Shown here piece after piece: positions 32,691-43,700 of a stretch of DNA of 64,000 nt. The DNA lies in assembly GCA_947568835.1 (NCBI GenBank), contig OX387608.1:7292001-7356000 (forward strand). The letters are read 5' to 3'. The position numbers and the translations under genes were made by a program. Every line of letters begins with the position of its first letter. Within the stretch, counting starts at the first letter, position 1. This stretch comes from Protonemura montana (taxonomy: Eukaryota; Arthropoda; Insecta; Plecoptera; Nemouridae). The notes beneath the pieces were generated by a model. That model made no database searches. It was not told the DNA's origin and saw nothing but the letters and a program-made list of their open reading frames with translations.

Positions 32691-33020
32691 AAATAATAAC
32701 AATAGGGAGCAATAAAACAACTATCTTGCTATTAATGAGCGACAAGTACACCACTCGTTAAACTAATTAACTACAAAAAAGTAAAAATCTTTGTACTAAC
32801 CCGATATTTTTAAACGTAAGTTTTGTCTTACATACCCGCTTGGCCCAACAGCCCTCTAACTACAAAATCGATTTGATGCTTTACGGTGTTCAAAAAAGTA
32901 TCGCCCAAGTTATAAGAATGACATTACGCACGCGTTGGGCCTACCAAACGCTCCAAGGACCACGTTTTAGTCCTGAACACGAACTTCATGCTGAAGAAAG
33001 ACCTTTTGATTGACGCTTGA

Positions 33021-33331
33021 GTGAGCATCAAGGGCCGTGGATGACCCTTGGGGATGCGAAACTGACAGAAAGTCACCTGTCAAAAGTAGCACAAAAAAAG
33101 GCTCCCTAAGTTTATATCAACTCAAAAATATTATTTCAGAAGTGATGTCAGTGGTAACATTTCAAATTACTTGTTAGATCTGCATTGATTCCCAAGATCA
33201 GTATAATTTCTGGAAAAATATATGTAGCAGGTTGAAAAGCAAAATAACTGTAGAAAAAAATTTGAATTCTTGTCAATAGTCTAGTTCATGGCACTAGCAT
33301 ATGGTACAAAATACATATGGAAAATCAATCT
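33021..33331. other. Intergenic, nothing recognised
   Basis: AT-rich flank between the relic of unit E and a minisatellite. No feature seen. Confidence 0.3.
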
Positions 33332-33430
33332 GGCTCCTTTACGCGTCGACTCCTAGACGCAACCCGCAGAGCAAACTTGGCTCCTCCACGCATTCAATCC
33401 AAGACGCAACCCACAGAGCATACTTGGCAC
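33332..33430 (-). repeat. 46/47-bp minisatellite, 2 units
   Basis: Two units 47 bp apart starting GGCTCC and ending with CGCAACCCGCAGAGCA or CGCAACCCACAGAGCA. The reverse complement matches the 46-bp unit of the array at 58303-58515. Confidence 0.65.
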
Positions 33431-33510
33431 AGAAAAGTGTTTCGTGCTGTTAGTTAACAGGTTGAAAACTTGAACTGCCAAGAATCATAACAGATTACTA
33501 TTATTATTAT

Positions 33511-33939
33511 TGGGGTTCAACGACGCACTGTTTTTACAACTGGCCCTGCGGCACTGGTCTTATGGCGTCGGTGAATGAGCGGATGATTATGAGGATGATG
33601 ATGAACCTAACCTAGCCTAGAAGGGGGGAGGGGAAACCCAGTGCCGGGACGTAGCTTACTCCTGTCGAATAGCACCAAGGGGACCACCGGCTTAACGTCC
33701 TTTCCGAAGGACGGTACAACGCGAACATCTGAATTCCTCCACAAATCCATGCTGTCAAGAGGTTGACAAGCAAGGCGAATGAAGTTGCTGAACTAACTTT
33801 CATCCCTCTAACCTCTCTCCAAAACAGAACTGGTCATGTGTATGATGGTCACCCATCCAATACCTGACTCAGCGCAGTGTTGCTTAACTTCGATGGTATC
33901 ACGAGAAGCGGTGTTTTCAACACAACAAACCGTTTGGTA
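33511..33939 (-). mobile_element. 5S-headed SINE, near full length
   Basis: Runs from GGGGTTCAACGACGCACTG (tail side) through the full body to GTTGCTTAACTTCGATGG, TCACGAGAAGCGGTGTT and ACAAACCGTTTGG (5S-like head). The 63-residue minus frame is the usual SINE body frame. Confidence 0.8.
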
Positions 33940-34329
33940 GTCATAACAGAGTTATGGCTGGACCGTGGTAGTCGCTATCATGGCAGCGTTGAGCATAGAA
34001 TTAAAAAACTGCAGCAAATGGTTCGGCATATTTTAAAAAGTAAACACATATCTGGTTTTCATACTGTTATAAGTATAGTGATATAATAAATAAAAACAAA
34101 TAAAGCTCACGTCGCCAGAATGGCAAATGAATGTTCTTTTTCCATTTTAGGTCAATTGTCAATTTTTGTTGAAAAAAAGTCAGGCTGAAGACTCGTACTT
34201 CTAGGTCAACAAAATATTTATATTTTCATCATAACCACAAGTTATTGTTTCAAAAAAAGTCTTAAAAAATATCGACATTAGAAAGCAAAAATATATGGTT
34301 ACAAAATTCCAATGTTTACCACTTAACCT
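33940..34329. other. Intergenic, nothing recognised
   Basis: AT-rich sequence between a SINE and a T repeat. Confidence 0.3.
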
Positions 34330-34640
34330 AAGATGGTGAATAGTATATTTATTTATCTGCAATCTGCTTTAAATTGCAAATGCATGCAATTCACGGAGTT
34401 ATTATTAGGTCATCTACTTCCCTCTCGAAAATTGGTCGTGACGTTTTACAGCGTGACTAGAATCAGATTGACTGTGATTATTCACAACATACTTGTTCAA
34501 TTTCTTGGAGATCCGTCACTCTCATCAAGTGCACTAACGTCTGGAATTTCCCAAGAAGCTCAATTGGTTATAGCAACACCAGGTTCGATTCCCCGTTTGA
34601 GCATCACTTTTTGAGTAAATAGAAGTGTTTCTAATAATAA
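34330..34640 (+). repeat. tRNA-like dispersed repeat T, copy 3 (diverged)
   Basis: Includes TTGCAAATGCATGCAA, GTGACGTTTTACAGCGTGAC, CTTGGAGATCCGTCACTCTC, a degenerate A box (AGCTCAATTGGTTATAGC) and B box GGTTCGATTCC, then GAGCATCACTTTTTGAG and an ATAATAAAATAAA tail. It is the most diverged copy and has lost part of the anticodon arm. Confidence 0.65.
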
Positions 34641-35420
34641 AATAAATACAGTTTGCTTAAAAAGAGGTACAACTAGCAAGCATTAAGCTGCGGGGATTTG
34701 TTTAACACTTTTATTTTGCAAAGAGCCACGCAAGCAGGGTTCTATAGAGGTTCTGTGATGATTCTGTGTCAATTGGGATAAAAAATGTATTAGCAGCAAA
34801 TTGAAATGGATTTAATAAAACTAGAGCGTGGTGGTGTTAACCAAGTTTTGCTAGTAAAATGTCCTAGTAGCCTCGCGATTGACTGGATTTAGATAATGAA
34901 ATTCTATTTTCCCATGGGGTATCCACGGATAGCAAATCATCGGATTCATATAAAACCAGCGTAGCACAAGCAAAATTCAGGGGACGACAATAGACCCGTC
35001 GTGGCGAAAACACGAGAGAGAAAAAAACCGCCGTGCGCGTGCCGTCATAATTCGCAAACTATATAATGCGGTGGTTTTTCCCTCAGCGCGTGGAAATTGC
35101 GTTTTCCGCGCTTTTTGCTCGCCGGGAAATCACCATTAGTCACGACTCGCTGGCCGTGGATTTATTTCATTTCATAAGCTTCGCTTTGCGCCCCATGAAG
35201 CTTTCCACATTTTATTTTAATGTTGTGTTGTGTTCGATTTCAGGACTGCGGTAATTTACAGCCCACTGCTATCAACTATTCTGTAAAAAGGAGTTTTTTT
35301 ATTCTGGATTAAAAATAGGATCAAAAGAAGAGATAAAATTGGATTTTTTTTAACATAATGATAGGTGTAGGTTTGTTTGTGTGACCCATATTTGTTTTAT
35401 AACCCAATAAAAATCGTCTG
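34641..35420. other. Intergenic with GC-richer island
   Basis: The island at about 35020-35260 is GC-richer and unique, with CpG words and no exon support. The remainder is AT-rich. Confidence 0.3.
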
Positions 35421-35849
35421 ATTGATTGATTACTGTGTTTAACAACTCATTTTTATGAAAATAGACTCTGTTACACTAGTCTAATGGCATCAGTGAATGA
35501 GTGGTTGATGATGATCATAATCTTGCCTAAAAAAGAAGGAGTGGAAACCCGGTGCCGGCACGTGACCTACTCCTGTCGAAGAGCACCAAGATGACCACCG
35601 GCTTAACGTCCCTTCCGAAGGACGGTGCAACGCGAACAACAGGATTCCTCCACAAATCCATGCTGTCGAGAGGTTGATTAGCAAGGCGAACGAAGTTGCT
35701 GTACTAAAGTTCATCCTTCTATCCTCTCTTCCGAACTGAAATGGTCATATGTATGATGGTCACCCATTCAATATCTAACCCAGCGTAGTGTTGCTTAACT
35801 TTAGTGATCTCACGAGTGTTGATGTATTCAACCCTCTTAACGGTTCGGC
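35421..35849 (-). mobile_element. 5S-headed SINE, near full length
   Basis: Preceded by an ATTGATTGATT tail. It runs TGTGTTTAACAACTC, the body, TGGTCACCCATTCA, GTTGCTTAACTTTAGTGATC, to CTTAACGGTTCGG. The end of the 5S-like head is diverged. Confidence 0.8.
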
Positions 35850-36701
35850 CCCAATATACTCAAATACAAATAAAAGTTAAAAGTGATTAATAACAGTACA
35901 CTTACTGCACACAGTACGAGTAAGATGTCATAAAAAATATTTAAACAAATCTTGTTTTTTTTTCATCAACCAGTGTTTTTTTTTTTTAAATTTAAACCGT
36001 TTAACCTGCAACCCTTTTTATGTTTACCATAATTTATTCAGATTATATATGTGCGCCTGTCCTGGAGTACGAACCACTGCATGAAAATGCTCAAAGAGAC
36101 GTCGTTCCGCCCTGAACAGCAAAACTAGAACTTATGTGACACTATTCTCAATTGGTCTCGATACTCTAATGGCATCTCTACATCTCTAGGCCGAGGACAT
36201 TATGCAGGTAAGCTTCTTTAAAGACATTTATTCTTACCGTTTCTAAACATTCTGCATGGTTGGGATCGCGATATCGTTATCGATTTGCCACAATAACGTT
36301 GAAATGCAGTGCACTCAGAAAAATAAATAAACATCAATTGTTGTTATGATGGTAAATAATATTTACTTTTCCAAATTGTGTAGGTACTCAGAGCACTTAG
36401 ATGCATATACCAAAAGAATGCAACTTGAAAAAAATAATACAATTTAAGTTTTACATTTCCCATTTCAGTGCTTGTACATAATAAAAAAAATCATATGAAA
36501 AGTTCGAACCACTGGTTAGAAAAGTAAGAAAGATGCTAGACGGTATGGATATGTGAAAACGCTTTCACGCTTCTCAACCTGACCAAAGTTTTCTATAAAC
36601 CAAACCTGTTCGCCATGTATGAGCTATCTATAAACTAGAAAGATACTCTCACCCCCAAGAAATTAGTCTTCCCCGCGGTGTAGACGTGAAAAAAAGTTGG
36701 C
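35850..36701. other. Intergenic, nothing firm
   Basis: AT-rich. A possible donor (GACATTATGCAG before GTAAGC, near 36208) follows a short GC-richer patch, but no frame supports an exon. Confidence 0.3.
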
Positions 36702-37033
36702 TCATGAGCAATTAGCGTGAAACTTGCAAACTTTATCCGGCACTTCTTCTTCTACCATCGACGCCACGTGTTCGGCGAACTCGATTATCTTCTCGGGCAA
36801 CTTCTTAACTAGGGGCTTTGTCAGTTGGTTCAGGAGCTGTTCAACGCCCTCTGCGTGTATTGCGAATTGTTTGTGAATTTCGTTATGCTTAATGTGTATT
36901 GTCTTGCGCTTGTTTTATTGTAGGCGCTGTGTGGTGAACAATTTCTTGCCCTCAGGTTTGAACACAGCGGAAAGGAAATCGCAAAGTGCCATTTGACTTG
37001 TGATAAATACGCGTTGTAGGTTATCTTTTTCAG
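36702..37033 (-). pseudogene. Unrecognised exon-like frame with one internal stop
   Basis: On the minus strand, after an acceptor-like TTTTGGTCACAG, a single frame runs 111 codons to TGA at 36702-36704 with one internal TAA at 36915-36917. The first part contains MALCDFLSAVFKPEGKKLFT. The second contains EGVEQLLNQLTKPLVKKL, IIEFAEHVASMVEEEVPDKV and ends VCKFHANCS. The second half is strongly protein-like: amphipathic helices, third positions rich in G/C, and a closing Cys pair that loosely recalls the end of a saposin-fold domain. No family is confirmed and no other exon was found. Confidence 0.35.
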
Positions 37034-38853
37034 CTGTGACCAAAAATCAAGTCCCATTTTACACGTTTTAAGTGGTGGGACGTGCATTATATTCCAAACT
37101 TTACCGTCGTATAGTTACGAAGTTTAATTGGAAGTTATCAGAAAAACCACCTCAGTTAGAATTAAAATATATCTAATGCATCGATTGATTTATAAATTTC
37201 TTGTTCAATATCACTACTATATCTAGTGCCGTTTTCTAATCGGCAACCGAAATTTGCGCTCAGTTTTTATTTATTTCTTTATTTTGCTATTGACAAGTAC
37301 ATGGTTGTTGTATGGACATTAGTTTAACGTAATCTAGAGACAGATAAAATGATAATTGAACACAATAATTAATTTAGGAACAATAACTATGTGTGGATTA
37401 TAGTTTAGGAAGCGGCGAAGGCTTGGGTCGAAGGGTAGGGAGGAGGGTAGTTGTAGATTTTGGTGCCGATATGTAGAGAGGGTTGTGAGTGAATAGTTTG
37501 GTAAGATGGGGAATGGTGCGGATTTCTTTGCTTCTCCTTGTGGCATGTGAGTCGATAGAGGAGTTGGCGGGGAGGGGAGGGCGAGGGGAAGAGTCCTGGA
37601 TGGGATCGCTCGAGGGTGTTTGCAATTTTGATGATAATTTTAGTAGTTCAACCTTGTTTGCGTGAATTTGTTCTCATCTTAAATCATCAGACACTACATC
37701 TCTGTGGAGCCAAGAGCGAAATTGTTACAAGACTTTTAGCTAAAAAAAAAAGTAATTGCTTCCATTTGCTTTTAAATCGTTTGACAACAAAGCAATCAAC
37801 AAGAGATTAGCTGTTGCCCGAGCGAGACATATTGCGAACGGGCAGATCTGAGATAGTGGACGTCGCTGGTAGCTCACATTACCCCCGGCGATGCCCAAGA
37901 CAAAAACAAGCGATGGTGAGGGAGAGATCATTGAAACCGTGCCTGTCACTGTGTTTCGTAGAAAACAAACACACAATGAAAAGGCTTGAAACGTTTGGTT
38001 TCTCTAAAATCCCGAAGGGCTGTTGTTTCAATGTTTAAAAACGAGGAGTGACTTTTCAAAATAGCAGAACATTACAAACCCTCTACGGATGTATTGTGTC
38101 AGAAGCAAGTTTACTGAACTGTGTGTTGTCACTGTCAGAAACCCGAGCATTTCATTCTTGTCATTGCCATTCCCTTTATTGAAGTTGATCGGTTATGAAA
38201 ATGAACACTTCATAGAAATTGTGCTCCGCCATTGAAGGAGTAGCTGAGAGATTTCAATGCAGACTCCTTGCGACGGGAGCAGTTAGTGGAAAATGTCATT
38301 ATTGTCGCGAGACAATTTCGTTTGTTTCTGTTGCTGGCACAATGTACGAGAAGCCATGGATGATATTCCCGATTTTAACTGATTTTTTCGAAAAAAGTCT
38401 GATTTGGAACCGACTGGTAATGGAATTTAGTTGTGTGGGCCGAACTGACAATGGAAAGACGGAAATTTAAATAATATCAGTTAGTTATCTGCCAACATAA
38501 TTGATTTATAGCTGATTTGAAAAGCTTTGGGCACACAAATTGAATGTAGCTTGCAAATTTAAGTGGTAACCGCATGGTTGCTCAAAATTTTAAAATTACC
38601 GCTCAAAGACAACGGGGTGTCCTCAAACGATTAGCAGACACGTTCAAAGAACTCTCTTGGATCTATTTGACTAAAAAACCTTCAAATTTTTATGTTTCTT
38701 TGAGTTCATTACATTTATGTTTGTAAAAACTTTGAGATATGCTTTTTTTTCATCGACATTTTTACATAAATACTATCGTTGACAATGACACAAGTTATTA
38801 AAAAACGTCAACTTTTTTGTCACTGGCACTTTCAGCAATTTCATATGTTTTTA
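37034..38853. other. Intergenic with purine-rich stretch
   Basis: 37400-37620 is G/A-rich on the plus strand and open in all three minus frames, a composition effect that does not point to a gene. A plus frame at 38219-38470 has no domain signal. Nothing else was recognised. Confidence 0.3.
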
Positions 38854-39006
38854 CTATTTTTTATAATATAGCGTGTGCGTCATCCGCCTCCTGCCGTCCA
38901 TCCTCATTTCCACTTCTGTTTGACGTGAAAGTTGAGCATTGTTTGCTAATACAAAACAGCACCGCAGCGCAAAGAGCGCTGCCAAAATCCCTACAGATTT
39001 CCCCAT
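38854..39006 (-). CDS. Small ORF with signal-peptide-like start
   Basis: ATG at 39006 opens a 50-residue frame. Residues 1-24, MGKSVGILAALFALRCCFVL then ANNA, look like a cleavable signal peptide with a good cleavage context. The remainder (QLSRQTEVEM, then basic GRRR and a YYKK end) is short, with basic clusters such as those where prohormones are cut. A donor-like GTAAAA overlaps the end of the frame, so it may instead be a first coding exon. A plus frame of similar length overlaps it. Confidence 0.3.
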   Translation of the reverse strand: MGKSVGILAALFALRCCFVLANNAQLSRQTEVEMRMDGRRRMTHTLYYKK

Positions 39007-39720
39007 CCGTGGGGAAAAAACATTTTTTACATCCTCTAAGCGACATGGTTTTGGCAATTTACTCAGAGATATTTTTACGTAGCTTTGTAACTGATTTTCA
39101 TTGCAGCTACCAACAATGATGCCCATGTTTAACGTTTAACGTTTAAAAATAATGTAGAATACCAATTTTGAAAGTACTTAGAAAATGTAATTGCACCTGT
39201 AAGTGTGTTTACAAACGTAAGTAATAAAACTACGGGCGCGATTCGATTCGATAACATTTTACTTCTGTCTAACGTAAACTAACATAAACTAAAGATTTTT
39301 GAGATGTTAAACAAGGACCCATAGCTACTTTACTAGAGACAATTATTTAAAACTTCCATCCATACCTTAAGCTAAATTTTTTTTCTATCTGCAGTTTTGG
39401 AACCCTTAAATTGCGACAAACAATTCGCGCAAATGCCTGTCGTTGAAGTTCAAATGTTCAAACTTGTTTAAATATTGAATCGGCAAAAAAAAACAGCATT
39501 CCTATCTACAGTTGGTTCAACTTATAAACGAAATATAACTTTTTAGAGTACTTAAAACCAAAAACTTTGCCAATTTGAAACTATTACATTATTTCTGTGT
39601 CTACAAGAGAAATATTGCAAAAATCTATCGCATCAGAGAGCGAACGGCTTTGATGTCGTCCGCCGCCAGGACTTGTCCCGAGTGCCCTAGCTAGAGCACA
39701 CAGAGCGCTCTGTCTATAGG
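39007..39720. other. Intergenic, upstream of a promoter-like site
   Basis: AT-rich, turning GC-richer from about 39640 (GAGCGAACGGC, GTCGTCCGCCGCC), as expected next to a promoter. Confidence 0.3.
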
Positions 39721-39807
39721 TATAAGAGTCTAAGCGACATTTCCGCTCAGTCGATTTCCTCGATTACACTGCGAGCAACCAGTACATGCAAGACGATAAA
39801 TTTCTGG
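39721..39807 (+). promoter_or_regulatory. TATA + Inr core promoter and short first exon (candidate)
   Basis: TATAAGAG at 39721 is followed 28 bp later by the arthropod initiator TCAGT (39747-39751, A at 39749), the canonical spacing. Downstream, ATG at 39786 opens ATGCAAGACGATAAATTTCTG, ending at a GTGAGG donor (39807/39808). A very short first coding exon followed by an intron is common in insect secreted and cuticle-type genes. No second exon could be assigned in the following kilobases. Confidence 0.45.
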
Positions 39808-41111
39808 TGAGGTACACTGGCAGTTTTTACATAATCTTGCAGGAAAACAGAGCGGCCTAAAAACGGAAGCATGCCACTTTATAAATTATAGAGTGAAGTG
39901 AGACTCTAGAGGGTAAGCGGGGGGATGAGCTCGTGTTCTTGGATGCAATTTCGGGATTATAGAGTTTGCTCGTTGACGACGGGAAATAGAAAGCGTGTGG
40001 GAGGAGTGTCTACCGTTAATTGTGAACAGCGTTGTAACCTTTGCCATGAGAGGCACGTTGTCTGCTTGCATTAGGAAGAGGTTTCGAAGTTTGAGCGGAG
40101 ATTACACTTTTTAGATTTGAATGAAATGGTAAGAAAAATGTCAAATCTTATCAGGAACTAATTTAGCTGCTTTGACAGAAGTTTAAGATGAGATGGTAAA
40201 GACGCTCCGGGCTGTTTTATGTTATGCTTAACTGGTTTTAGTGTTCGAACCACTTTTGTGCACTTCGAGTTGACGAAATAGAGTCACCACAAGTTTGATT
40301 AGTCATTGTGGGTCAGAATATTTTTTGATCACCTAAATTCGATTCATTGTTTGGTGAGGTGTTTGAGAGTCACTTATATATTGTTTGATATCGTCTCATT
40401 TGGCACGGATTCAAGAGTAAAAATCCTGGCTATTAACAAAAAAATGCTCTCAGAACTATACTTCACTTTCCAATCACTAGCAAGTCATGAAAAAAAAATA
40501 CTTGAGGTAATTTCGTAAAAATACAGAAAGCACACAAAATTTAAAACCAAAATTAACGTGGCTTTATTGATTAATTTAGTTAAGTCTCATGTACAAAAAG
40601 TACATACAACAAGCTCATGAAATCCCTTTAAAATCAACTTCTTCTTTCTCTCTCTCAACAAGCACTTCCTAAAATTAAATCCACTCTTTCTCTACTTTCC
40701 CCTATCCAACCCATTAAATATACACTCCACACGTCAACAGTTAACGTTCGGCTTCATTACACATTTCAAATCAATTACTTTACTATCTTCCATTCGTCCG
40801 ATTGCCACTTCAGCCATGCAGACAACCTCGTAATTGCATCTACCAATTAGAACTGTCCAAATTGCATCAAATTAGCGTACAATGCACTATGCACTGACGC
40901 AGAGTTAGTTGCGATCAATCGCCGCTTGGGTAAGCGCGGCGCTGGCCACGCTGACAGACCGCCATGTATTTAATTGTGCTTGACGACGCATTGACTGTTG
41001 ATGTGAAACGACTCGTGCAAATGGCGCAGTGACATTAGTATGGAGTGTTTAGTATAACTTCTACCTTCACAAAGGTTCATTTAACAAATTTGTTTGTTTT
41101 ACTGAGTGTGC
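39808..41111. other. Putative intron or intergenic
   Basis: AT-rich with a pyrimidine-rich stretch (about 40630-40740) and a GC-richer unique patch (about 40860-41040, including TCAATCGCCGC and GGCGCTGGCC). No exon joins convincingly to 39786. Confidence 0.3.
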
Positions 41112-41510
41112 ATGTTCAAAGGAGTCGCTTTCAGCCTAAATTCAGATGATTGCGTGGGCATATTTATGCAGACTAGTAAGACAAGGATCTTTGAGAGTAC
41201 AGACAATCCACAAACCATATCTTACGATCCCAAGCAAGGCCCATGTATGTTGTTACGAACGTCTGCTACGCTTAAATCGCTAGTTTCTTCTAAGATGGTA
41301 ACAATTCACGCAAAACGACCGTTTAAAAAAAAACATCGATTTGAATTTTGGATTTTTGATCATATCAATAAAACTAACCTCTTATTGCTGCTTGCTTACC
41401 GCATCAATTTTGCTCGCAGAATGCTTACAACAATTTCTTATCACTTAATTTTTGCTGCATTACACTGGCTTAAAAATAAAATCAATGTGGAGCCTTTGGC
41501 TGCAAACTGA
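41112..41510 (+). CDS. Unassigned ORF, 132 residues
   Basis: ATG-started frame beginning MFKGVAFSLNSDDCVGIFMQ and ending INVEPLAAN. It is among the longest simple frames outside the gene array. The first half (to about residue 75) has mixed codons with some G/C-ending bias. The second half is AT-rich. There is no domain, signal peptide or homologue that I recognise. It may be chance. Confidence 0.2.
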   Translation: MFKGVAFSLNSDDCVGIFMQTSKTRIFESTDNPQTISYDPKQGPCMLLRTSATLKSLVSSKMVTIHAKRPFKKKHRFEFWIFDHINKTNLLLLLAYRINFARRMLTTISYHLIFAALHWLKNKINVEPLAAN

Positions 41511-42609
41511 AAGTCTAGTAAAGTTGGTAATTCATGGTCGACACGTGTGATTCAACGTCGGTAAAAATCAGCTTTTAAAATCGAATCTAGTCGAATCAAT
41601 ACAATGACAAGAAATTTGAAATGAGAGTTTTCTTCATTTGGTGTTATGATGGCATGCTGACTTAGCGTCATTCATAAAAAAATTGCACGATAACACTGAC
41701 ATAACATTCCCCTTGGTTCTGAATTCGATATGCGTGTTTCAGCATCTTATCAACGTGAAGGAAAGATGATTTTAGCTTAAAGGACTCTGAAGCATAGACA
41801 TATCCACTTTAATGGTCGATTACAAACTTTGTGTATGTTCAATGCTCTCAATTCAATTTCATGCATAGGCAAGGATTATATCTACAATTTTGATATTTAA
41901 AAAAAACGACGAGATTCATAAAAGTTAACGTAGGTACATTTTTTACAAAAAATTATGGCAGTCTAGACCAGTTGATTAAAAAAGGGATTGTTACAAAAAT
42001 CTGAATGCTACTAAAAAGCTTTCCACTTGTATTCAGGATTAGATATTTAAAATTAATTTTGAACCGATTTGCAACAAATTGATCTGCTTGGATATTTTCG
42101 TTTAATTTTCGTGTCACTATCTTGGAACAATATTAATGTTTTTTTTAGCTATGTCTACAATTCCATTAATCACATTTCGAAACTTAGGTGCTGTGCTGAA
42201 ACCAATTATTGCTAAATAAATATTAAGACCTACAGATACTTGTCAGAATAATCTATTTGGTAAAAGATATTGATACATTTGATAGAAAAACAACTGATCG
42301 AAGGACCCACTGTTGTCAATCCACCGCTCAGCTGAGTCTTCTATAACAATCCCTTATCCTTACTAATTCCCAAACGTTGGAAGCGCAGAACCCACTCAGG
42401 CTCTCTTGCACTTTCTCCGCACCACACCGCAATTACTTTCACCGTGCCTCGGAAGTGTTTCGGGGCGTTTCACGGTTTATTCATTCCGAAATTTATCGCC
42501 CTTTTTTACGTCCGCGCGCTAAGGTTGCCCGTAAAGTTAATGAAAGAAGAAGATGACTATTAAAGCCCACGCATTGTTCAATGGTTTGGTGCCACCGCCA
42601 AAGTGAGCT
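41511..42609. other. Intergenic with GC-richer island
   Basis: AT-rich to about 42390. A unique island at 42400-42600 carries GTTTATTCATTCCGAAATTT and TTTATCGCCC, regulatory-looking words with no exon support. Confidence 0.3.
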
Positions 42610-42792
42610 TCATTGATTGATTCGTTGCGTTTAACGACGTAACGTGTTGACAATGCGTCATGTGGCACTGGCCTTACGTATTCAGCAATTAAACGGCAAT
42701 GATGAGAATAATTAACTTAAACTAGCCTAGAAGAGAGAAGGAAAAATGCAGTGTAGACACGTAGCCTACTCATGTAGCAACGCACCTAGGAA
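42610..42792 (-). mobile_element. 5S-headed SINE, 3' fragment
   Basis: Tail-side half only: ATTGATTGATTCG, GCGTTTAACGACG, AACTTAAACTAGCCTAGAAG and ACACGTAGCCTACTC. The head is absent. Confidence 0.65.
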
Positions 42793-43225
42793 ATGCTCTT
42801 ATTTGTCTTGTCTAAAAATGTAAAGAACTCAGAAGAAATGTCTCTGAGTACCCACGTGGCGCACTCACTCCATCAACTTCAACCCCACGGGAGCTAGACG
42901 CACAGACAATCGCCTTATCAAATAACCCATAGTCCGTTCAATAATCCAATCACTATTCGCCGTCATCGCCGTCCTCCGAGAGTCGACGTTGTCCACTAAT
43001 TGAAGATCTTGTTCAACCCCCCAACCCTCATTGGACACAAGCCAGCAGGCACAGTGGTCGCCAACGTGCAACAGGTGCCTGGGCAGGGGTTGCTAACGCA
43101 GCTGACAGTACGCAAGATCAAACCTGCCGGGATGATGCGACCAACGTCCATTGTTACTTTGACCATTTTTGATCTAAATATTTTTTTTTTATTCGGTCGT
43201 AACGTTAAGCGGATGATAAAATAGT
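42793..43225. other. GC-richer segment with conflicting open frames
   Basis: 42840-43180 is open on both strands. The plus frame includes AGTVVANVQQVPGQGLLTQL followed by TVRKIKPAGMMRP. Minus frames of 60-70 residues overlap it. The plus frame reads more like protein, but no start, acceptor or domain supports it. Flanked by SINEs on both sides. Confidence 0.25.
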
Positions 43226-43622
43226 TCATTGATTGATTATTGTGTTTAACGACGCACTGTTTTGATAACCGGCCGTACGATACTATTTTAGTGGCGTCGG
43301 TGAATGAGTGAATGATGATGAGGATGATGATGAACCTAAGCTAGCGTAGAAGGGAGAAGGAGAAACCCGGTGCTGGCCCGTAGCCTACTCTTGTTAAAGG
43401 GCCCCAATGGGACCACAGGCTTAACTTCCCTTCCGAAGGACGGTACAACTCAGGTTCCTTCACAAATCCTTATTGTCGTGAGGTTGATAAGCAAAACCTC
43501 TATTACAAACAGAACTGGCTATGTTTGTGATAGTCACCCATCCAATACCTCACTCAGCGCAGCGTTTCTTAAATTCGGTGATCTCACGAGAACCGGTGTT
43601 CCCAACACGCCAAACCGTTCGG
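43226..43622 (-). mobile_element. 5S-headed SINE plus adjacent inverted fragment
   Basis: ATTGATTGATTATTGTG tail, the body with a deletion of about 35 bp, then the head (GGTGATCTCACGAGAACCGG, CGCCAAACCGTTCGG). At 43626-43700 a plus-oriented 3' fragment follows directly (ATTATCATCATCCACCCATT, CAGTGCCACAGGTCAAAT), so two SINE pieces meet here. Confidence 0.75.
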
Positions 43623-43700
43623 TGTCATCCGCATTATCATCATCCACCCATTTCCTGAAACCACTGGAGCAGTGCCACAGGTCAAATTTACAATAAAACA

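Larger units (their letters stand above)
30960..33020 (+). pseudogene. DUF1091-like unit E, relic of exons 1-2
   Basis: Exon 1 relic 30960-31055 starts ATG and encodes MAVQVTALVLDLVILSTFTN, resembling the M-S-V-Q start and hydrophobic run of unit C. It has TGA before a CAG/GTAAGA donor. Exon 2 relic 32852-33020 aligns with unit D exon 2 near its end (CTGAACACGAACTTCATGCT, then GAAGAAAGACC) but is frameshifted, and its last codon is TGA in place of the Trp codon TGG, before GTGAGC. No exon 3 or 4 relic was found downstream. It is the oldest, most decayed member of the array. Confidence 0.5.

Noticed and set aside
33612-33803. Secreted-protein-like small ORF (also at 35490 and 61838)
   Set aside because: It is the SINE body frame repeated in several copies, not a gene family.
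37398-37625. Pro/Ser-rich minus-strand protein
   Set aside because: All three minus frames are open because the plus strand is purine-rich. No codon bias favours one frame.
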